From: CAYONP01 sp964405335
GTDB lineage: Bacteria; Armatimonadota; UBA10988
NCBI GenBank assembly: GCA_964405335.1
Contig: CAYONP010000010.1
Coordinates: 18,838 to 82,837, forward strand
Direction of reading: 5' to 3'
DNA length: 64,000 bases
Shown here: in pieces, positions 34,890 through 43,442 of the stretch
Layout of the letters: each line of letters opens with the position of its first letter
Numbering within the stretch: the first letter of the stretch is position 1
The notes under the pieces: model-generated
Database searches by the model: none
Told to the model about the DNA's origin: nothing
What the model saw: only the letters and a program-made list of their open reading frames with translations
Made by a program: the position numbers and the translations under genes

Positions 34890-37145
34890 ATGGCACGTCG
34901 AGCGGCCTGGATCCTGTTGTTGTGCGCCCTGTCACTGGCCTCGCTGCTGCCCGTTGGCTGCGGCACGAGCGAAGGCACGGTGATCGCCACGGGCGATCCG
35001 CCAGGCCGGCAGATCCCCGGCAGCGGGGCGGTCGACACGCCCGAAGAGGCGCTCGAGCGCCTGCTGTCAGAGTACCTCGGCCTGCCCGCGACGCGACAGG
35101 ACGGCGGGCCGGTGATTGGCCAGGCGGGCGATCCACTGGCGATCGCCTATCGCCTGCACGCCGGGGCCACGCCGGCGGGGACGGTCATCCGGCCGTTCTT
35201 TGCCGATGAGGCGTATCGGCTGAACGACCACTACTTCGTCTACTTTGTCGACCTGGCGCCGATCCAGGAGTACGAGCACGCGGCGTTCATCGTCTACCTG
35301 CGCCGCGGCGACGGCCGGTTCTTCGAGCAGGAGGTATCGAGCTTCCCAGTGGTCGACGACCAGCTCCGGCTGATCGACGACGACGACCGGCGCGACAACG
35401 TGGTCTACACGCACTTCATCTTCGAGGAGGAGCTGCCGAATGGCGCCGGCCGGCAGGACGGCGGCCTGCCGATGTCGGGCGCCGACAGCGGCGGGCTGTT
35501 CCTCGGCGGCTCGAGTGAGGGGCGACGGCAACATGACCTCGACAACACGGCCGGGTTCATGCAGAACCTGACCGGCGAGGCGAACCCGCTGTCGGTGCTG
35601 TGGCACAACCACCCCGATCCAATCGACAAGGAAGATTTCGAGGATGCGCTGGCCAAGGCCTCCGAGGGGCTCGGGCCGGGCGACAAGTTCTGGCTGTTCG
35701 TCAGCACGCACGGTGGCGCGCCGCCGACCTCGCGGTTCCAGGTCGGCACCGAACGGATGACCTACGAAGAGCTCTGCCGAGCGCTGGCCGAGAACGTCAC
35801 CGCGGGCAGCATCAACATCGTCATGGGCGCCTGCTTCAGCGGCCAGATGGACGAGGTATTCAAGGGCTGGGAGGACGACACCGCCAAGGCGGTGCACTGG
35901 ATCACCGCCGCGCCGGACGACAAGCCGGCTTATGCCAACGCGGTCAGCGGCGGCTGGGTGTTCACCTGCACGATGATGAAGATGCAGCAGGCGCTCGAAG
36001 CGGCCCGCGCCGACGGGCAGGTGACGCTGTTCGAGATCGAGCAGGCGTTTGCCGACCTCGAACTCACCGGCGACGAGATCCTGCAGAAGATCTGCGATTA
36101 CTACATCGGAAAGTACGGCGCCGACAACGACGAGGTCAATGAGTACAAGCGCGACCTCGAGAACGACGACGGCCCGGGCGACAAGAGCCCGCGGCCGGGC
36201 AATCCGAAGAAGGGCGGGTTCGGGCGCAACGAGCCGATCGGTCCAAACGTGTTCATCCCCGATGGTGGCCGCCGCCTGCCGTTGCCCCCGCTCGGCGGTG
36301 GCGGCGGGTTTGTCGGCGGCGGCAACGTCGATGTCAGCGAGGGCGAGGGCTTCATCGACTCGCTCGAGCTGGGCATCCGGTTCACGCCCTCGTTCCTTGA
36401 CCTGCGGCTGAAGTTCCGCCCGAACGACCAGCCCAGCTCGCTGCCCTTCGACGTCGAACTGGGCGGGCCGATCATCCAGCTTGGCGGCAGTGAGGGCAAC
36501 GACATCATCCTCGTCGATCCCGGCCCCGGCGTGATCTCTCTGCCCGACGCCGGCGACGACGACCTGGTCTGGTCGGTGTGGAACAGCCAGAATGCGAACC
36601 TCGAGCTGCTCTTCCCACCGCGCCCGAAGCGCGAGCTCGACCCGACCACTCAGCTCCCGACCAGCATCCGGCTGATGGACGGTCCACTGCGGCCGATCCT
36701 GCCGATCAACCCGCTGCGCGAGATCCCGGCCGAGCAGTTCAACGACCTGCGCACGTTGCTGGCGCTGGTCAACGGAACGATCACTCCGCCGAATGGTGAT
36801 CCGGTCAACATCGAGGGCTTGGCGGCACTGTTCATCCGGCCGCTGGGCGAGCACAGCCTCGACACGATCATCACCTTCCCCGGCTTCGGGCAGGAACAGA
36901 ACGCCTTCTTCCTACAGTCGACGCTGCCGGCGCCGACGCCCGACGCCACCGCCGACTTCGACGGTGACGGCGATGTCGACGCGGCCGACTACGTGCTCAT
37001 GCAACGGAACTTCGGCGCCACCGGCGACGACCTGGTCGGCGACACCGACAACAGCGGGTCGGTCGATGAGACGGACTACAACGCCTGGCGCGATCAGTTC
37101 ACCGGGCCGGGATTGAGCGACACCCAGGCGTTCGGCTCGCGTTGA
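34890..37145 (+). CDS. caspase-like (clan CD) cysteine peptidase lipoprotein with EF-hand/dockerin-like end (copy 2)
   Basis: 751 residues, a tandem paralogue 57 bases after copy 1. The lipobox is LLPVGC. Catalytic residues are H274 (LFVSTHGG) and C315 (VMGACFSGQ), 41 residues apart versus 40 in copy 1; the pocket strand is WITAAPDDKPAYANAVSGGW. Shared N-terminal blocks are GTVIRPFF, SFPVVDDQ and LWHNHPDPI. The Gly-run linker of copy 1 is replaced by a Pro/Gly linker (LPLPPLGGGGGFVGGG). Two calcium-loop repeats close the protein (DFDGDGDVDAADY, DTDNSGSVDETDY), which are of the dockerin/EF-hand kind frequent in this phylum. ATG 34890 has GGAG 6 bases upstream. Substrate unknown. Confidence 0.8.
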   Translation: MARRAAWILLLCALSLASLLPVGCGTSEGTVIATGDPPGRQIPGSGAVDTPEEALERLLSEYLGLPATRQDGGPVIGQAGDPLAIAYRLHAGATPAGTVIRPFFADEAYRLNDHYFVYFVDLAPIQEYEHAAFIVYLRRGDGRFFEQEVSSFPVVDDQLRLIDDDDRRDNVVYTHFIFEEELPNGAGRQDGGLPMSGADSGGLFLGGSSEGRRQHDLDNTAGFMQNLTGEANPLSVLWHNHPDPIDKEDFEDALAKASEGLGPGDKFWLFVSTHGGAPPTSRFQVGTERMTYEELCRALAENVTAGSINIVMGACFSGQMDEVFKGWEDDTAKAVHWITAAPDDKPAYANAVSGGWVFTCTMMKMQQALEAARADGQVTLFEIEQAFADLELTGDEILQKICDYYIGKYGADNDEVNEYKRDLENDDGPGDKSPRPGNPKKGGFGRNEPIGPNVFIPDGGRRLPLPPLGGGGGFVGGGNVDVSEGEGFIDSLELGIRFTPSFLDLRLKFRPNDQPSSLPFDVELGGPIIQLGGSEGNDIILVDPGPGVISLPDAGDDDLVWSVWNSQNANLELLFPPRPKRELDPTTQLPTSIRLMDGPLRPILPINPLREIPAEQFNDLRTLLALVNGTITPPNGDPVNIEGLAALFIRPLGEHSLDTIITFPGFGQEQNAFFLQSTLPAPTPDATADFDGDGDVDAADYVLMQRNFGATGDDLVGDTDNSGSVDETDYNAWRDQFTGPGLSDTQAFGSR

Positions 37146-37296
37146 GCGGGTGGCAGCGGCGCGGACCGCGCCGCAGTGTGTGAAGGCTGGCACGGCCAAT
37201 CGGGGCGGGCACCGGGCAGGTACGGGTGCCTGCCCCTACGGTTCGACCGGCGTAGCGCGATGTAGGGGCGGCCCCCCATCGTAGATATCGGCGATT

Positions 37297-37350
37297 GGTG
37301 CCACTGGCGGCTTGCCCGCCAGTGCCGCCGACGAGCTGCTGGACAGCACT
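37297..37350. repeat. dispersed palindromic element, copy 2 (truncated)
   Basis: 54 bases starting GGTGCCACTGGCGGCTTGCC match the minus strand of 6689-6742 with one mismatch (A for C within CGACGAGCTG). The right-hand 24 bases of the full 78-bp palindrome are missing here, so this copy lacks one tip. Confidence 0.85.
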
Positions 37351-37367
37351 GCTGCGATGTTACGGCT

Positions 37368-37454
37368 GTAGGGGCGGGTCTCAGACCCGCCCGGATGCTG
37401 ACGAGCCCGCGCCCGGAGCGATTGCCGGCGGGCAGGTCTGAGACCTTCCCCTAC
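37368..37454. repeat. two-hairpin repeat bounded by inverted GTAGGGG / CCCCTAC
   Basis: Inside inverted GTAGGGG and CCCCTAC ends lie a perfect 9-bp hairpin (GGGCGGGTC-TCA-GACCCGCCC, 37372-37392) and a 6-bp one (AGGTCT-G-AGACCT, 37434-37446). Ends and build match the array at 3479-3594. Confidence 0.75.
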
Positions 37455-37497
37455 CGGTTGGTCCTGTGGTGGTCCAGCGCGGCCATCCCGGCGCTGC

Positions 37498-38328
37498 TCA
37501 GCCCACGGCGACGGGCTTGGCCAGCGCCGCGGCGACCTGCTCCAGTAGCCTGTGCGGCTCGAACGGCTTGATCACGTAGCCGCTGATGCCGTGCTTGGCG
37601 GCTTCGCTGACGGTCTCACGGTCGCGCGAGCTGGTGACCATGATCACCGGCACGCGCTGGTCGATGCGGCGCAACTGCTCGATCACCCACAGGCCGCTGA
37701 GCCGCTCGATGTTGACGTCGAGCAGGACCAGGTCGGGTTGCTTGTCGCCGACGGCAAAGAGCGCCTCGTCGCCGCTGATCGCCTCGGCGCAGATCGCGTA
37801 GCCGGCCTTCTCCAACACGCGGCGCATCAGTTTGCGGATGACCGGATCGTCGTCGACGACCAGGATCCGCTGCTTGCCCGTGTCGGCCTGGTCAAAGCGC
37901 TTGGTCTCCGACTCCATCGCCTCGAACACGGCATGGACGAGCTGCACCGGGTCGACCGGCTTGACCGCCACCGAGTCGGCCCGCGAGCGGCGCCGCTCGA
38001 GTTCGACGTCGAACCGGCTGCAGCCGACCAGCAGCACCGTCTTGACCGTGTGGTCGATCTTCCGCACGGCGTCGACCAGCGGCAGCGGGCCGTTGGTCTT
38101 GAGACTCGAATCGGCGACCAGCAACTGCGGCCGCAGCTCGCTGAAAACCGTCAGCGTGTCGTCGTAGGTGGCCGATTCACCGACCACCTTGACGCCCGGC
38201 GTCTCTTGCAGGATCTGCCACAGGGTGCGGCGGAGGAGTGAGACGTCGGCGGCAATCTGCACCCGCACCGTCGACGTGCGCTGAACCGCGCGATGTCGGA
38301 GGCGGGTCCGGCGATCTGCTTTCGTCAT
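37498..38328 (-). CDS. protein with two response-regulator receiver domains
   Basis: 276 residues and no output domain. The second receiver (about residues 150-270) is complete: ILVVDDDPVIRK for the acidic pair, VLLDVNI with the phospho-accepting Asp, MVTSSRD and YVIKPFE with the conserved Lys. The first (about 18-140) is weaker: IAADVSLLRRTL has lost one of the two acidic residues, though the Asp of LLVADSSL and the Lys of VAVKPVD remain. It probably receives phosphate from a partner kinase and acts by protein contact. ATG 38328 is preferred; ATG 38373 lies within a palindromic stretch. No good ribosome site is visible for either. Confidence 0.85.
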   Translation of the reverse strand: MTKADRRTRLRHRAVQRTSTVRVQIAADVSLLRRTLWQILQETPGVKVVGESATYDDTLTVFSELRPQLLVADSSLKTNGPLPLVDAVRKIDHTVKTVLLVGCSRFDVELERRRSRADSVAVKPVDPVQLVHAVFEAMESETKRFDQADTGKQRILVVDDDPVIRKLMRRVLEKAGYAICAEAISGDEALFAVGDKQPDLVLLDVNIERLSGLWVIEQLRRIDQRVPVIMVTSSRDRETVSEAAKHGISGYVIKPFEPHRLLEQVAAALAKPVAVG

Positions 38329-38393
38329 GGTCAGGCCAATCGGGCGTGGAGCCCGCCCCTCCAACGGTTTCATCGGCCGCCCGCGGCGGTGGT

Positions 38394-39761
38394 TTAGCCG
38401 GCGGCGGCACGCGCCGCGTCGCGCAGCACTTCGGCCAGCGTCGGGTGGGCGTGGGCGCAGTGCGCCAGCTCGGCCGCGGTCAGCCCAGCGCGCAGGGCGA
38501 CGGTCGCCTCGGCGATCAGCTCGCCGGCATAGGGGCCGACGATATGGACACCGAGCAGCCGGCCGTCGTCACCGGCCAGCACCTTGGCCAGGCCGTCGGT
38601 GCGCTCCATCGCGCGGGCGCGGCCGTTCGGCCGGAAGAAGGCGATGCCCTTGTGGTAGCCGCGCCCCGCCGCCACCAGCGACTCCTCGCTCTCGCCGACC
38701 GAGGCGAGCTCGGGCTCGGTGTAGACCACCGCCGGCACCAGCGCGTAGTCGACCGCGCCGCCCTCGCCGAACCAGCCGTCGACGCAGGCGACCGCGTCCA
38801 TCTCGGCGCGATGGGCCAGCATCGGGCCGGCGATCAGGTCGCCGATGGCGAACACGCCGGGCACACTGGTGGCGTAGCCGGGGCCGACCTCGACCCGCCC
38901 GCGCGCGTCGCAGGCCACGCCGGCGGCGGCCAGACCGAGCGAGGCGGAGCAGGCCCGCCGGCCGACGGCGACCAGCAGCCGATCGCCGCGCAGCAGCTCG
39001 CCCTGCTCACACACGACCTCGACCTCATCGCCGTGCGGCCGCGCGGAGACCACCCGGCGCCCGAGCTGGAAGACCATGCCCTGCTTCTCGAACAGCCGCT
39101 GCGCCGAGCGAGCGACCTCGAGATCGACCGTGGGCAGGATGCGCTCGAGCAGCTCGACCACCGTCACCCGCGCGCCGAGCCGCAGCCAGACCGAACCGAG
39201 TTCGAGCCCGATCGCCCCGGCGCCGAGGACGATCAGATGCCCCGGCGGCGCGGCCAACTCCAGCGCCTCGGTGCTGGTGATGATCCGCTGCCCGTCGACC
39301 GCCACGCCGGGCACCTCGGCCGAGACACTGCCGGCGGCGAGGACAATCCGCTCGGCGGCATACGATCCGGCGTCGGCGCCGTCCACGGTCACCCCGGCGG
39401 CGGTCAGCCGGGCGGTGCCGCGCAGGCGGGTCACGCCGTGTTTCTTGAACAGCGATTCGATGCCCCGCGCGAGGGTAGTGACGATCTTCTGCTTGCGCTC
39501 CATCAGCGTCGCCAGGTCGAACCCGACTTCGCCGGCGAGGATCCCATGCGCGGCGCTCTCGTGCCGCAGGCGCCAGAGCAGCTCGCTCGATTCGAGCAGG
39601 GCTTTCGAGGGGATGCAGCCGACGCGCAGGCAGGTGCCGCCGAGCAGCTCGTGCGGGTCGACGCAGGCGACGCGCAGACCGCGCTGGGCGGCCCGCAGCG
39701 CGGCGATGTAGCCGCCCGGACCGGCGCCGATCACGAGCACGTCGAACTGCGTTGCGGCCAT
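38394..39761 (-). CDS. lpdA: dihydrolipoamide dehydrogenase
   Basis: 455 residues. FAD is bound by GAGPGGYIAALRAAQ at the N-terminus, the redox disulphide is C44-LRVG-C49 in GGTCLRVGCIPSKALL, NAD by LGAGAIGLELGSVW, FAD again by FAIGDL, and the catalytic His-Glu region is HAHPTLAEVL. It reoxidises dihydrolipoyl groups of 2-oxoacid dehydrogenase or glycine cleavage complexes with NAD in the cytoplasm. No E1/E2 subunit genes are nearby. ATG 39761 has GGGGAG 4 bases upstream. It lies 41 bases after the cytidylate-kinase-like gene on the same strand. Confidence 0.95.
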   Translation of the reverse strand: MAATQFDVLVIGAGPGGYIAALRAAQRGLRVACVDPHELLGGTCLRVGCIPSKALLESSELLWRLRHESAAHGILAGEVGFDLATLMERKQKIVTTLARGIESLFKKHGVTRLRGTARLTAAGVTVDGADAGSYAAERIVLAAGSVSAEVPGVAVDGQRIITSTEALELAAPPGHLIVLGAGAIGLELGSVWLRLGARVTVVELLERILPTVDLEVARSAQRLFEKQGMVFQLGRRVVSARPHGDEVEVVCEQGELLRGDRLLVAVGRRACSASLGLAAAGVACDARGRVEVGPGYATSVPGVFAIGDLIAGPMLAHRAEMDAVACVDGWFGEGGAVDYALVPAVVYTEPELASVGESEESLVAAGRGYHKGIAFFRPNGRARAMERTDGLAKVLAGDDGRLLGVHIVGPYAGELIAEATVALRAGLTAAELAHCAHAHPTLAEVLRDAARAAAG

Positions 39762-39802
39762 GGCGCTCCCCGGCCGCATGATAGCCGACGGTCTGTTTGC
39801 CG

Positions 39803-40456
39803 TCACGCCGCCGAGCGGGCCTCCATCGCCGCGCAGACCTCGTCGACACACTCGTCGATGGTCTTCCACGACGAGTTGACCGTCAGGTCGTAGAGCGAGC
39901 GCTCGTCCGGGTCCTCGGCGCCGAGTTCGGCCAGCAACTCGCGGCGGAGGCCGTCGACCGTGTCGGCGGCGGCGACGGCCTCTTCCCAGTCGACGCCGTG
40001 GATCCGCTGCAGCTCGGCGATCCGCTCGTCGCGCGGGGCGAGCACGCGAACGTGGTAGACCTCGGGCCGACCGCGCAGCACCACCTGCGCGCCGCGGCCG
40101 ATGATCACCACGCTGCCGATGTTGGCCAGATCCTCAATCACCTGGCGCAGCGCGGCGAGATACTCGCCGCTGGTCATCCGCTCGCCATAGCCGAGCGCCT
40201 TGATCAGCCGGTCCAGCTCGCGACCGTGCTGGTCGTGGTACTCGACCACCGGCGGCTCCTGCTCGACGGGCCGACCGCTCGGCGGCACGCGCTCGATCCG
40301 CTCGACCTGCCACGGCGCCACCCGCGCCTTGCGCGCGACCAGATCGACAAACCCGCGGTTGATGCAATTGAAGCCCAAACGCTGGGCCAGCTCGTACCCC
40401 ACCGCGTCGCCGGGGCTGCCCACCTCACGCGAAACCGTAACCACGCTGATGCGCAT
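39803..40456 (-). CDS. cytidylate kinase-like family protein
   Basis: 217 residues. The head MRISVVTVSREVGSPGDAVGYELAQRLGF is that of the cytidylate-kinase-like (Cytidylate_kin2) family, followed by a catalytic-type segment GSVVIIGRGAQVVLRG and VRVLAPRDERI with the arginines of the lid. The phosphate loop lacks the full GxxGxGK pattern, which is usual for this family. Substrate and pathway are unknown. ATG 40456 has GGAGG 6 bases upstream. It is divergent from the HerA-like ATPase gene (138 bases). Confidence 0.85.
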   Translation of the reverse strand: MRISVVTVSREVGSPGDAVGYELAQRLGFNCINRGFVDLVARKARVAPWQVERIERVPPSGRPVEQEPPVVEYHDQHGRELDRLIKALGYGERMTSGEYLAALRQVIEDLANIGSVVIIGRGAQVVLRGRPEVYHVRVLAPRDERIAELQRIHGVDWEEAVAAADTVDGLRRELLAELGAEDPDERSLYDLTVNSSWKTIDECVDEVCAAMEARSAA

Positions 40457-40594
40457 CGTACCCCTCCCGCACAAGCCGGTTGTAGCCGACAACCATGTGG
40501 CCGTTGTTGCGCCAGTGTGGCGCAGATCTTGCGCGGCAGGCGATCGGCCCACCGGCGGCCAATGCACCAGACTGACCGGTGTGCGGGGAGTACG

Positions 40595-42880
40595 ATGGCG
40601 TCGTTATTGCACCTGGGTTCACACGGCGAGCCGACCGAGCCGCTCCGCATCGAGTCCGAGGATCTGGTCACCCACGCCGTCTGCGTCGGCATGACCGGCA
40701 GCGGCAAGACCGGCCTCTGCCTGGTCATGCTCGAAGAGCTCGGCCGCGCCGGCGTGCCCGTCGTCGCCGTCGACACCAAGGGTGACCTGACCAACCTGGC
40801 GCTGCTCTTCCCCGAGCTGCAGGCCGAATCGTTCGCGCCCTGGGTCGGCACCGGCGGTGACGAGCCGGCCGTCGTGGCCGAGCGGTGGCGCAACGGGCTC
40901 GCCGGCGACGGGCTGTCGGGCAGCGACCTCGCCGCCCTGCGGCAGGGCAGCCCGCGGCGGCTGTTCACCCCGGGCAGCGACGCGGCAACCTCGATCAACA
41001 TCCTCAGCGGCCTGATGCCGCCCGAACTCGACTGGGCCAACCACGCCGCCGACCTGCGGGCGCGGATCAGCACCACCGTGACCGCCCTGCTCGGCCTGAT
41101 CGGGATCGACGCCGAGCCGCTGACCAGCCCCGAGCACCTGCTCCTCTCGCACCTCCTCGAGCGCCACTGGCAGCTCGCCGATCCGGTCACCCTCGAGGCG
41201 CTGATCGCCGGCGTGCAGTCGCCGCCGTTCGGCAAGATCGGCGCCTTCGAGGTCGACACCGTGATGCCGCCGAAGGAGCGCCTGAAGCTGGCGCTGCTGC
41301 TCAACAACCTGCTCGCCAGCCCGACCTTCCAGGCCTGGCAGAGCGGCGCGCCGCTGGCCCCCGAGCTGTTTCTACCCGGCGACGACGGCCGGGCACCGAC
41401 CAGCATCCTCTACCTGGCCCATCTGCAGGAGCACGAGCGGCACTTCTTCCTCACCCTCTTTCTCGAGATGGTCAGTAGCTGGATGCGCGGGCAGTCGGGC
41501 ACGCGCGACCTGCGGTTGCTGATCTACCTCGACGAGGTGCTCGGCTACCTGCCGCCGCACCCGCACAATCCGCCGACCAAGACGCCGCTGCTGACTCTGT
41601 TCAAGCAGGCGCGGGCGTTCGGCGTCGGGCTGGCGCTGGCGACGCAGAATCCGGTCGACATCGATTACAAGGCGCTGACCAATGCCGGCACCTGGCTGGT
41701 CGGCCGGCTGCAGACCGAACAGGACCGCGCCCGGCTGGGCGAGACGCTCGAGGCCGCGGCGAAGGGCGCCGGGCGCGACGATGTGGCGAACACCATCGCC
41801 ACGCTCGACAAGCGCTGCTTCCTGGTCACCTCGCCCTCGCTCGAGCGGGCGGCGGTGATGAAATCGCGCTTCGCCATGAGCTATCTCGCCGGCCCGCTGA
41901 CCCTGCCGCAGCTGCGCAGCCTGCGCGAGCTGGGGCTGGTCGAAGGCGGGCCGCCGCCGGCCGCGGGCGAGCCGCCGCCGGTCACCCCGCCCGAGCCGGC
42001 GCCGGCGGTGCTCGAGCCCGAGCCCGCGGTTGCCGCGGTGGTCGAGCGCGAGGCTCATCTGCGCACGGTCACCGGCCGCGCCGTGCCGCAGATCTACTGC
42101 CGCGCGGTGGTTCACTACACCAGTCAGCGGCCGTCGGTGAGCCACCAGGAGTCGATCCTGCTGCGGGCCGAATGGGGTGAGTTGATCCAGGGCGTGCAGC
42201 CGCGCATCTATCTGGTCGACCCGGCCGAGCTGCGCGACGGCAAGCCCGCGGGGCCGCTCGAGGCCGCCGAATGGCTGGGCGACCAGCGGTCGTTCGAGCA
42301 GGCGGTGCGGGTCATGGCCGACCGCATCTACGCCCGGCGACGGCTGGTGCTGTATGAGAACCGCAAGCTGGGCCTCAGTTCGACGGTGGGCGAGAGCCGC
42401 GAGTCGTTCGAGGCGCGCTGTCGCGCGGCGCTGGCCGACGAGGCGGCGAAGCACCACCGTGACTTGGATGAGAAGTACGAGACCCGCCGCCAGGCGCTGG
42501 AGAAGCGACTGCGCGAGGAGCAGCGGCAGTATGAGCAGGCCAAGGCGAATGCCAGCGGTCGCGCGGTCGACACGCTGCTCGACCTGGGCGGCGCGCTGCT
42601 CGGCGGCGGCCGGCGGCGGGTCGGCTCGACGCTGCGGTCGGTCAGCCGGGCCACGCAGCGCACCCGCTCGGGCGCCGACAACGTGCAGGACCAGCTCGAG
42701 GATGTCCAGGCGGTCGAGGCCCAGATTGCCGAGCTGCTCGAGGACCAAGAGGAAGACCAGGCCAAGCTCGACGAGAAGCTGACGGCGCTGCTGGCCGAGA
42801 CCAGCGAGGTCGAGATCGCCCCGCGCCGGCAGGACGTGATCGTCGAGGAGGTCGGCGTCCTCTGGGTGCCCGAAGCCTAG
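40595..42880 (+). CDS. HerA/FtsK-superfamily ATP-binding protein with C-terminal coiled coil
   Basis: 761 residues. Walker A is GMTGSGKT at 32-39 and Walker B LLIYLDEV near residue 310; ATQNPVDIDYKAL is the polar/sensor segment and LQTEQDRARLGETLE follows, as in HerA-like proteins. After a Pro-rich linker (PPVTPPEPAPAVLEPEP) there is a domain of about 120 residues and then a charged coiled coil (about 610-735, with a Gly/Arg-rich break GGALLGGGRRRVGS). HerA-like ATPases move DNA or peptides as hexamers; no nuclease partner gene is next to it. GGGGAG lies 4 bases upstream of the ATG. Confidence 0.85.
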   Translation: MASLLHLGSHGEPTEPLRIESEDLVTHAVCVGMTGSGKTGLCLVMLEELGRAGVPVVAVDTKGDLTNLALLFPELQAESFAPWVGTGGDEPAVVAERWRNGLAGDGLSGSDLAALRQGSPRRLFTPGSDAATSINILSGLMPPELDWANHAADLRARISTTVTALLGLIGIDAEPLTSPEHLLLSHLLERHWQLADPVTLEALIAGVQSPPFGKIGAFEVDTVMPPKERLKLALLLNNLLASPTFQAWQSGAPLAPELFLPGDDGRAPTSILYLAHLQEHERHFFLTLFLEMVSSWMRGQSGTRDLRLLIYLDEVLGYLPPHPHNPPTKTPLLTLFKQARAFGVGLALATQNPVDIDYKALTNAGTWLVGRLQTEQDRARLGETLEAAAKGAGRDDVANTIATLDKRCFLVTSPSLERAAVMKSRFAMSYLAGPLTLPQLRSLRELGLVEGGPPPAAGEPPPVTPPEPAPAVLEPEPAVAAVVEREAHLRTVTGRAVPQIYCRAVVHYTSQRPSVSHQESILLRAEWGELIQGVQPRIYLVDPAELRDGKPAGPLEAAEWLGDQRSFEQAVRVMADRIYARRRLVLYENRKLGLSSTVGESRESFEARCRAALADEAAKHHRDLDEKYETRRQALEKRLREEQRQYEQAKANASGRAVDTLLDLGGALLGGGRRRVGSTLRSVSRATQRTRSGADNVQDQLEDVQAVEAQIAELLEDQEEDQAKLDEKLTALLAETSEVEIAPRRQDVIVEEVGVLWVPEA

Positions 42881-42933
42881 GAAAGAGAGGCACGTCACCC
42901 GTCATTCCGCGGAATCGGGGTGACGTCTCTTTC
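42881..42933. terminator. bidirectional terminator hairpin
   Basis: GAAAGAGA and CGTCACCC on the left pair with GGGTGACG and TCTCTTTC on the right (16 bp with a 4-base bulge), and the loop itself holds the palindrome ATTCCGCGGAAT. The A/T-rich foot supplies a short T-run on each strand. It lies right between the stops of the HerA-like gene and the convergent GlcG-like gene. Confidence 0.8.
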
Positions 42934-43351
42934 AGACCGCCGCCGCGCCGGCCTCGGCCACAGTGTGGTCGTCCTCGACCGTGCTGCCGCTGACGCCGAT
43001 GCCGCCGATCACTGTGCCGTCGGCCGCCTTCAGCGGCAGGCCGCCGGGGAAGGTGATCAGACCGCCGTTGCTGAGCTCGATCTGATAGAGCGGCCCGCCG
43101 GGCTGGCTCAGCCCGCCGATGGCGCCGGTCGGCATGTCGAACCAGCGCGCGGTGCGGGCCTTCTTGATCGAAATGTCGATGCTGCCCAGCCAGGCGCCGT
43201 CCATGCGGGCGAAGCCCTTCAGGTTGCCGCCGGCGTCGACCACGGCGATGTCCATCTTGGTGCCGATCTCCTCGGCCTTGGCCACTGCCGCCCTGATGGC
43301 CGCGCCGGCCTGCGCGAGACTGAGATCCTGCGTGGTGAGCGAATCGGGCAT
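42932..43351 (-). CDS. GlcG/HbpS-type heme-binding family protein
   Basis: 139 residues, normal for the family. Typical segments are IRAAVAKAEEIGTKMDIAVVDAGGNL, ARMDGAWLGSIDISIKKARTA and GTVIGGIGVSGSTVEDDHTVAEAG at the end. Members bind heme or small ligands; GlcG sits with glycolate genes, but nothing of that pathway is near here. ATG 43351 has GGAGGG 7 bases upstream. It is divergent from the large secreted protein gene with 91 bases between. Confidence 0.92.
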   Translation of the reverse strand: MPDSLTTQDLSLAQAGAAIRAAVAKAEEIGTKMDIAVVDAGGNLKGFARMDGAWLGSIDISIKKARTARWFDMPTGAIGGLSQPGGPLYQIELSNGGLITFPGGLPLKAADGTVIGGIGVSGSTVEDDHTVAEAGAAAV

Positions 43352-43442
43352 GTGCGGTCCCTCCGAGCGGTCATTATGACGCGCCGCCCGCGGGAGGAGG
43401 GGGCCGCCGACGCGCGCAATGGTCGGCGCCCGGAGTCGCGCC

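Larger units (their letters stand above)
37146..37497. other. 352-base spacer filled with palindromic repeats, no gene
   Basis: Between two convergent transcription units lie at least three repeat pieces: a hairpin around 37214-37235 (stem GGGCAGG), the 54-bp copy at 37297-37350 and the two-hairpin element at 37368-37454. I see no open frame with coding character here. It may act as a terminator zone for both the caspase-like operon and the double-receiver gene. Confidence 0.7.

Noticed and set aside
32577..37145. Cellulosome dockerins
   Set aside because: The EF-hand repeats look like dockerins, but planctomycetes use such repeats widely without cohesins and no cohesin domain is present here.
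40595..42880. HerA-like ATPase as part of a HerA-nuclease or HerA-Sir2 defence system
   Set aside because: No nuclease, Sir2 or DUF4297-type gene is next to it; neighbours are a cytidylate-kinase-like and a GlcG-like gene.
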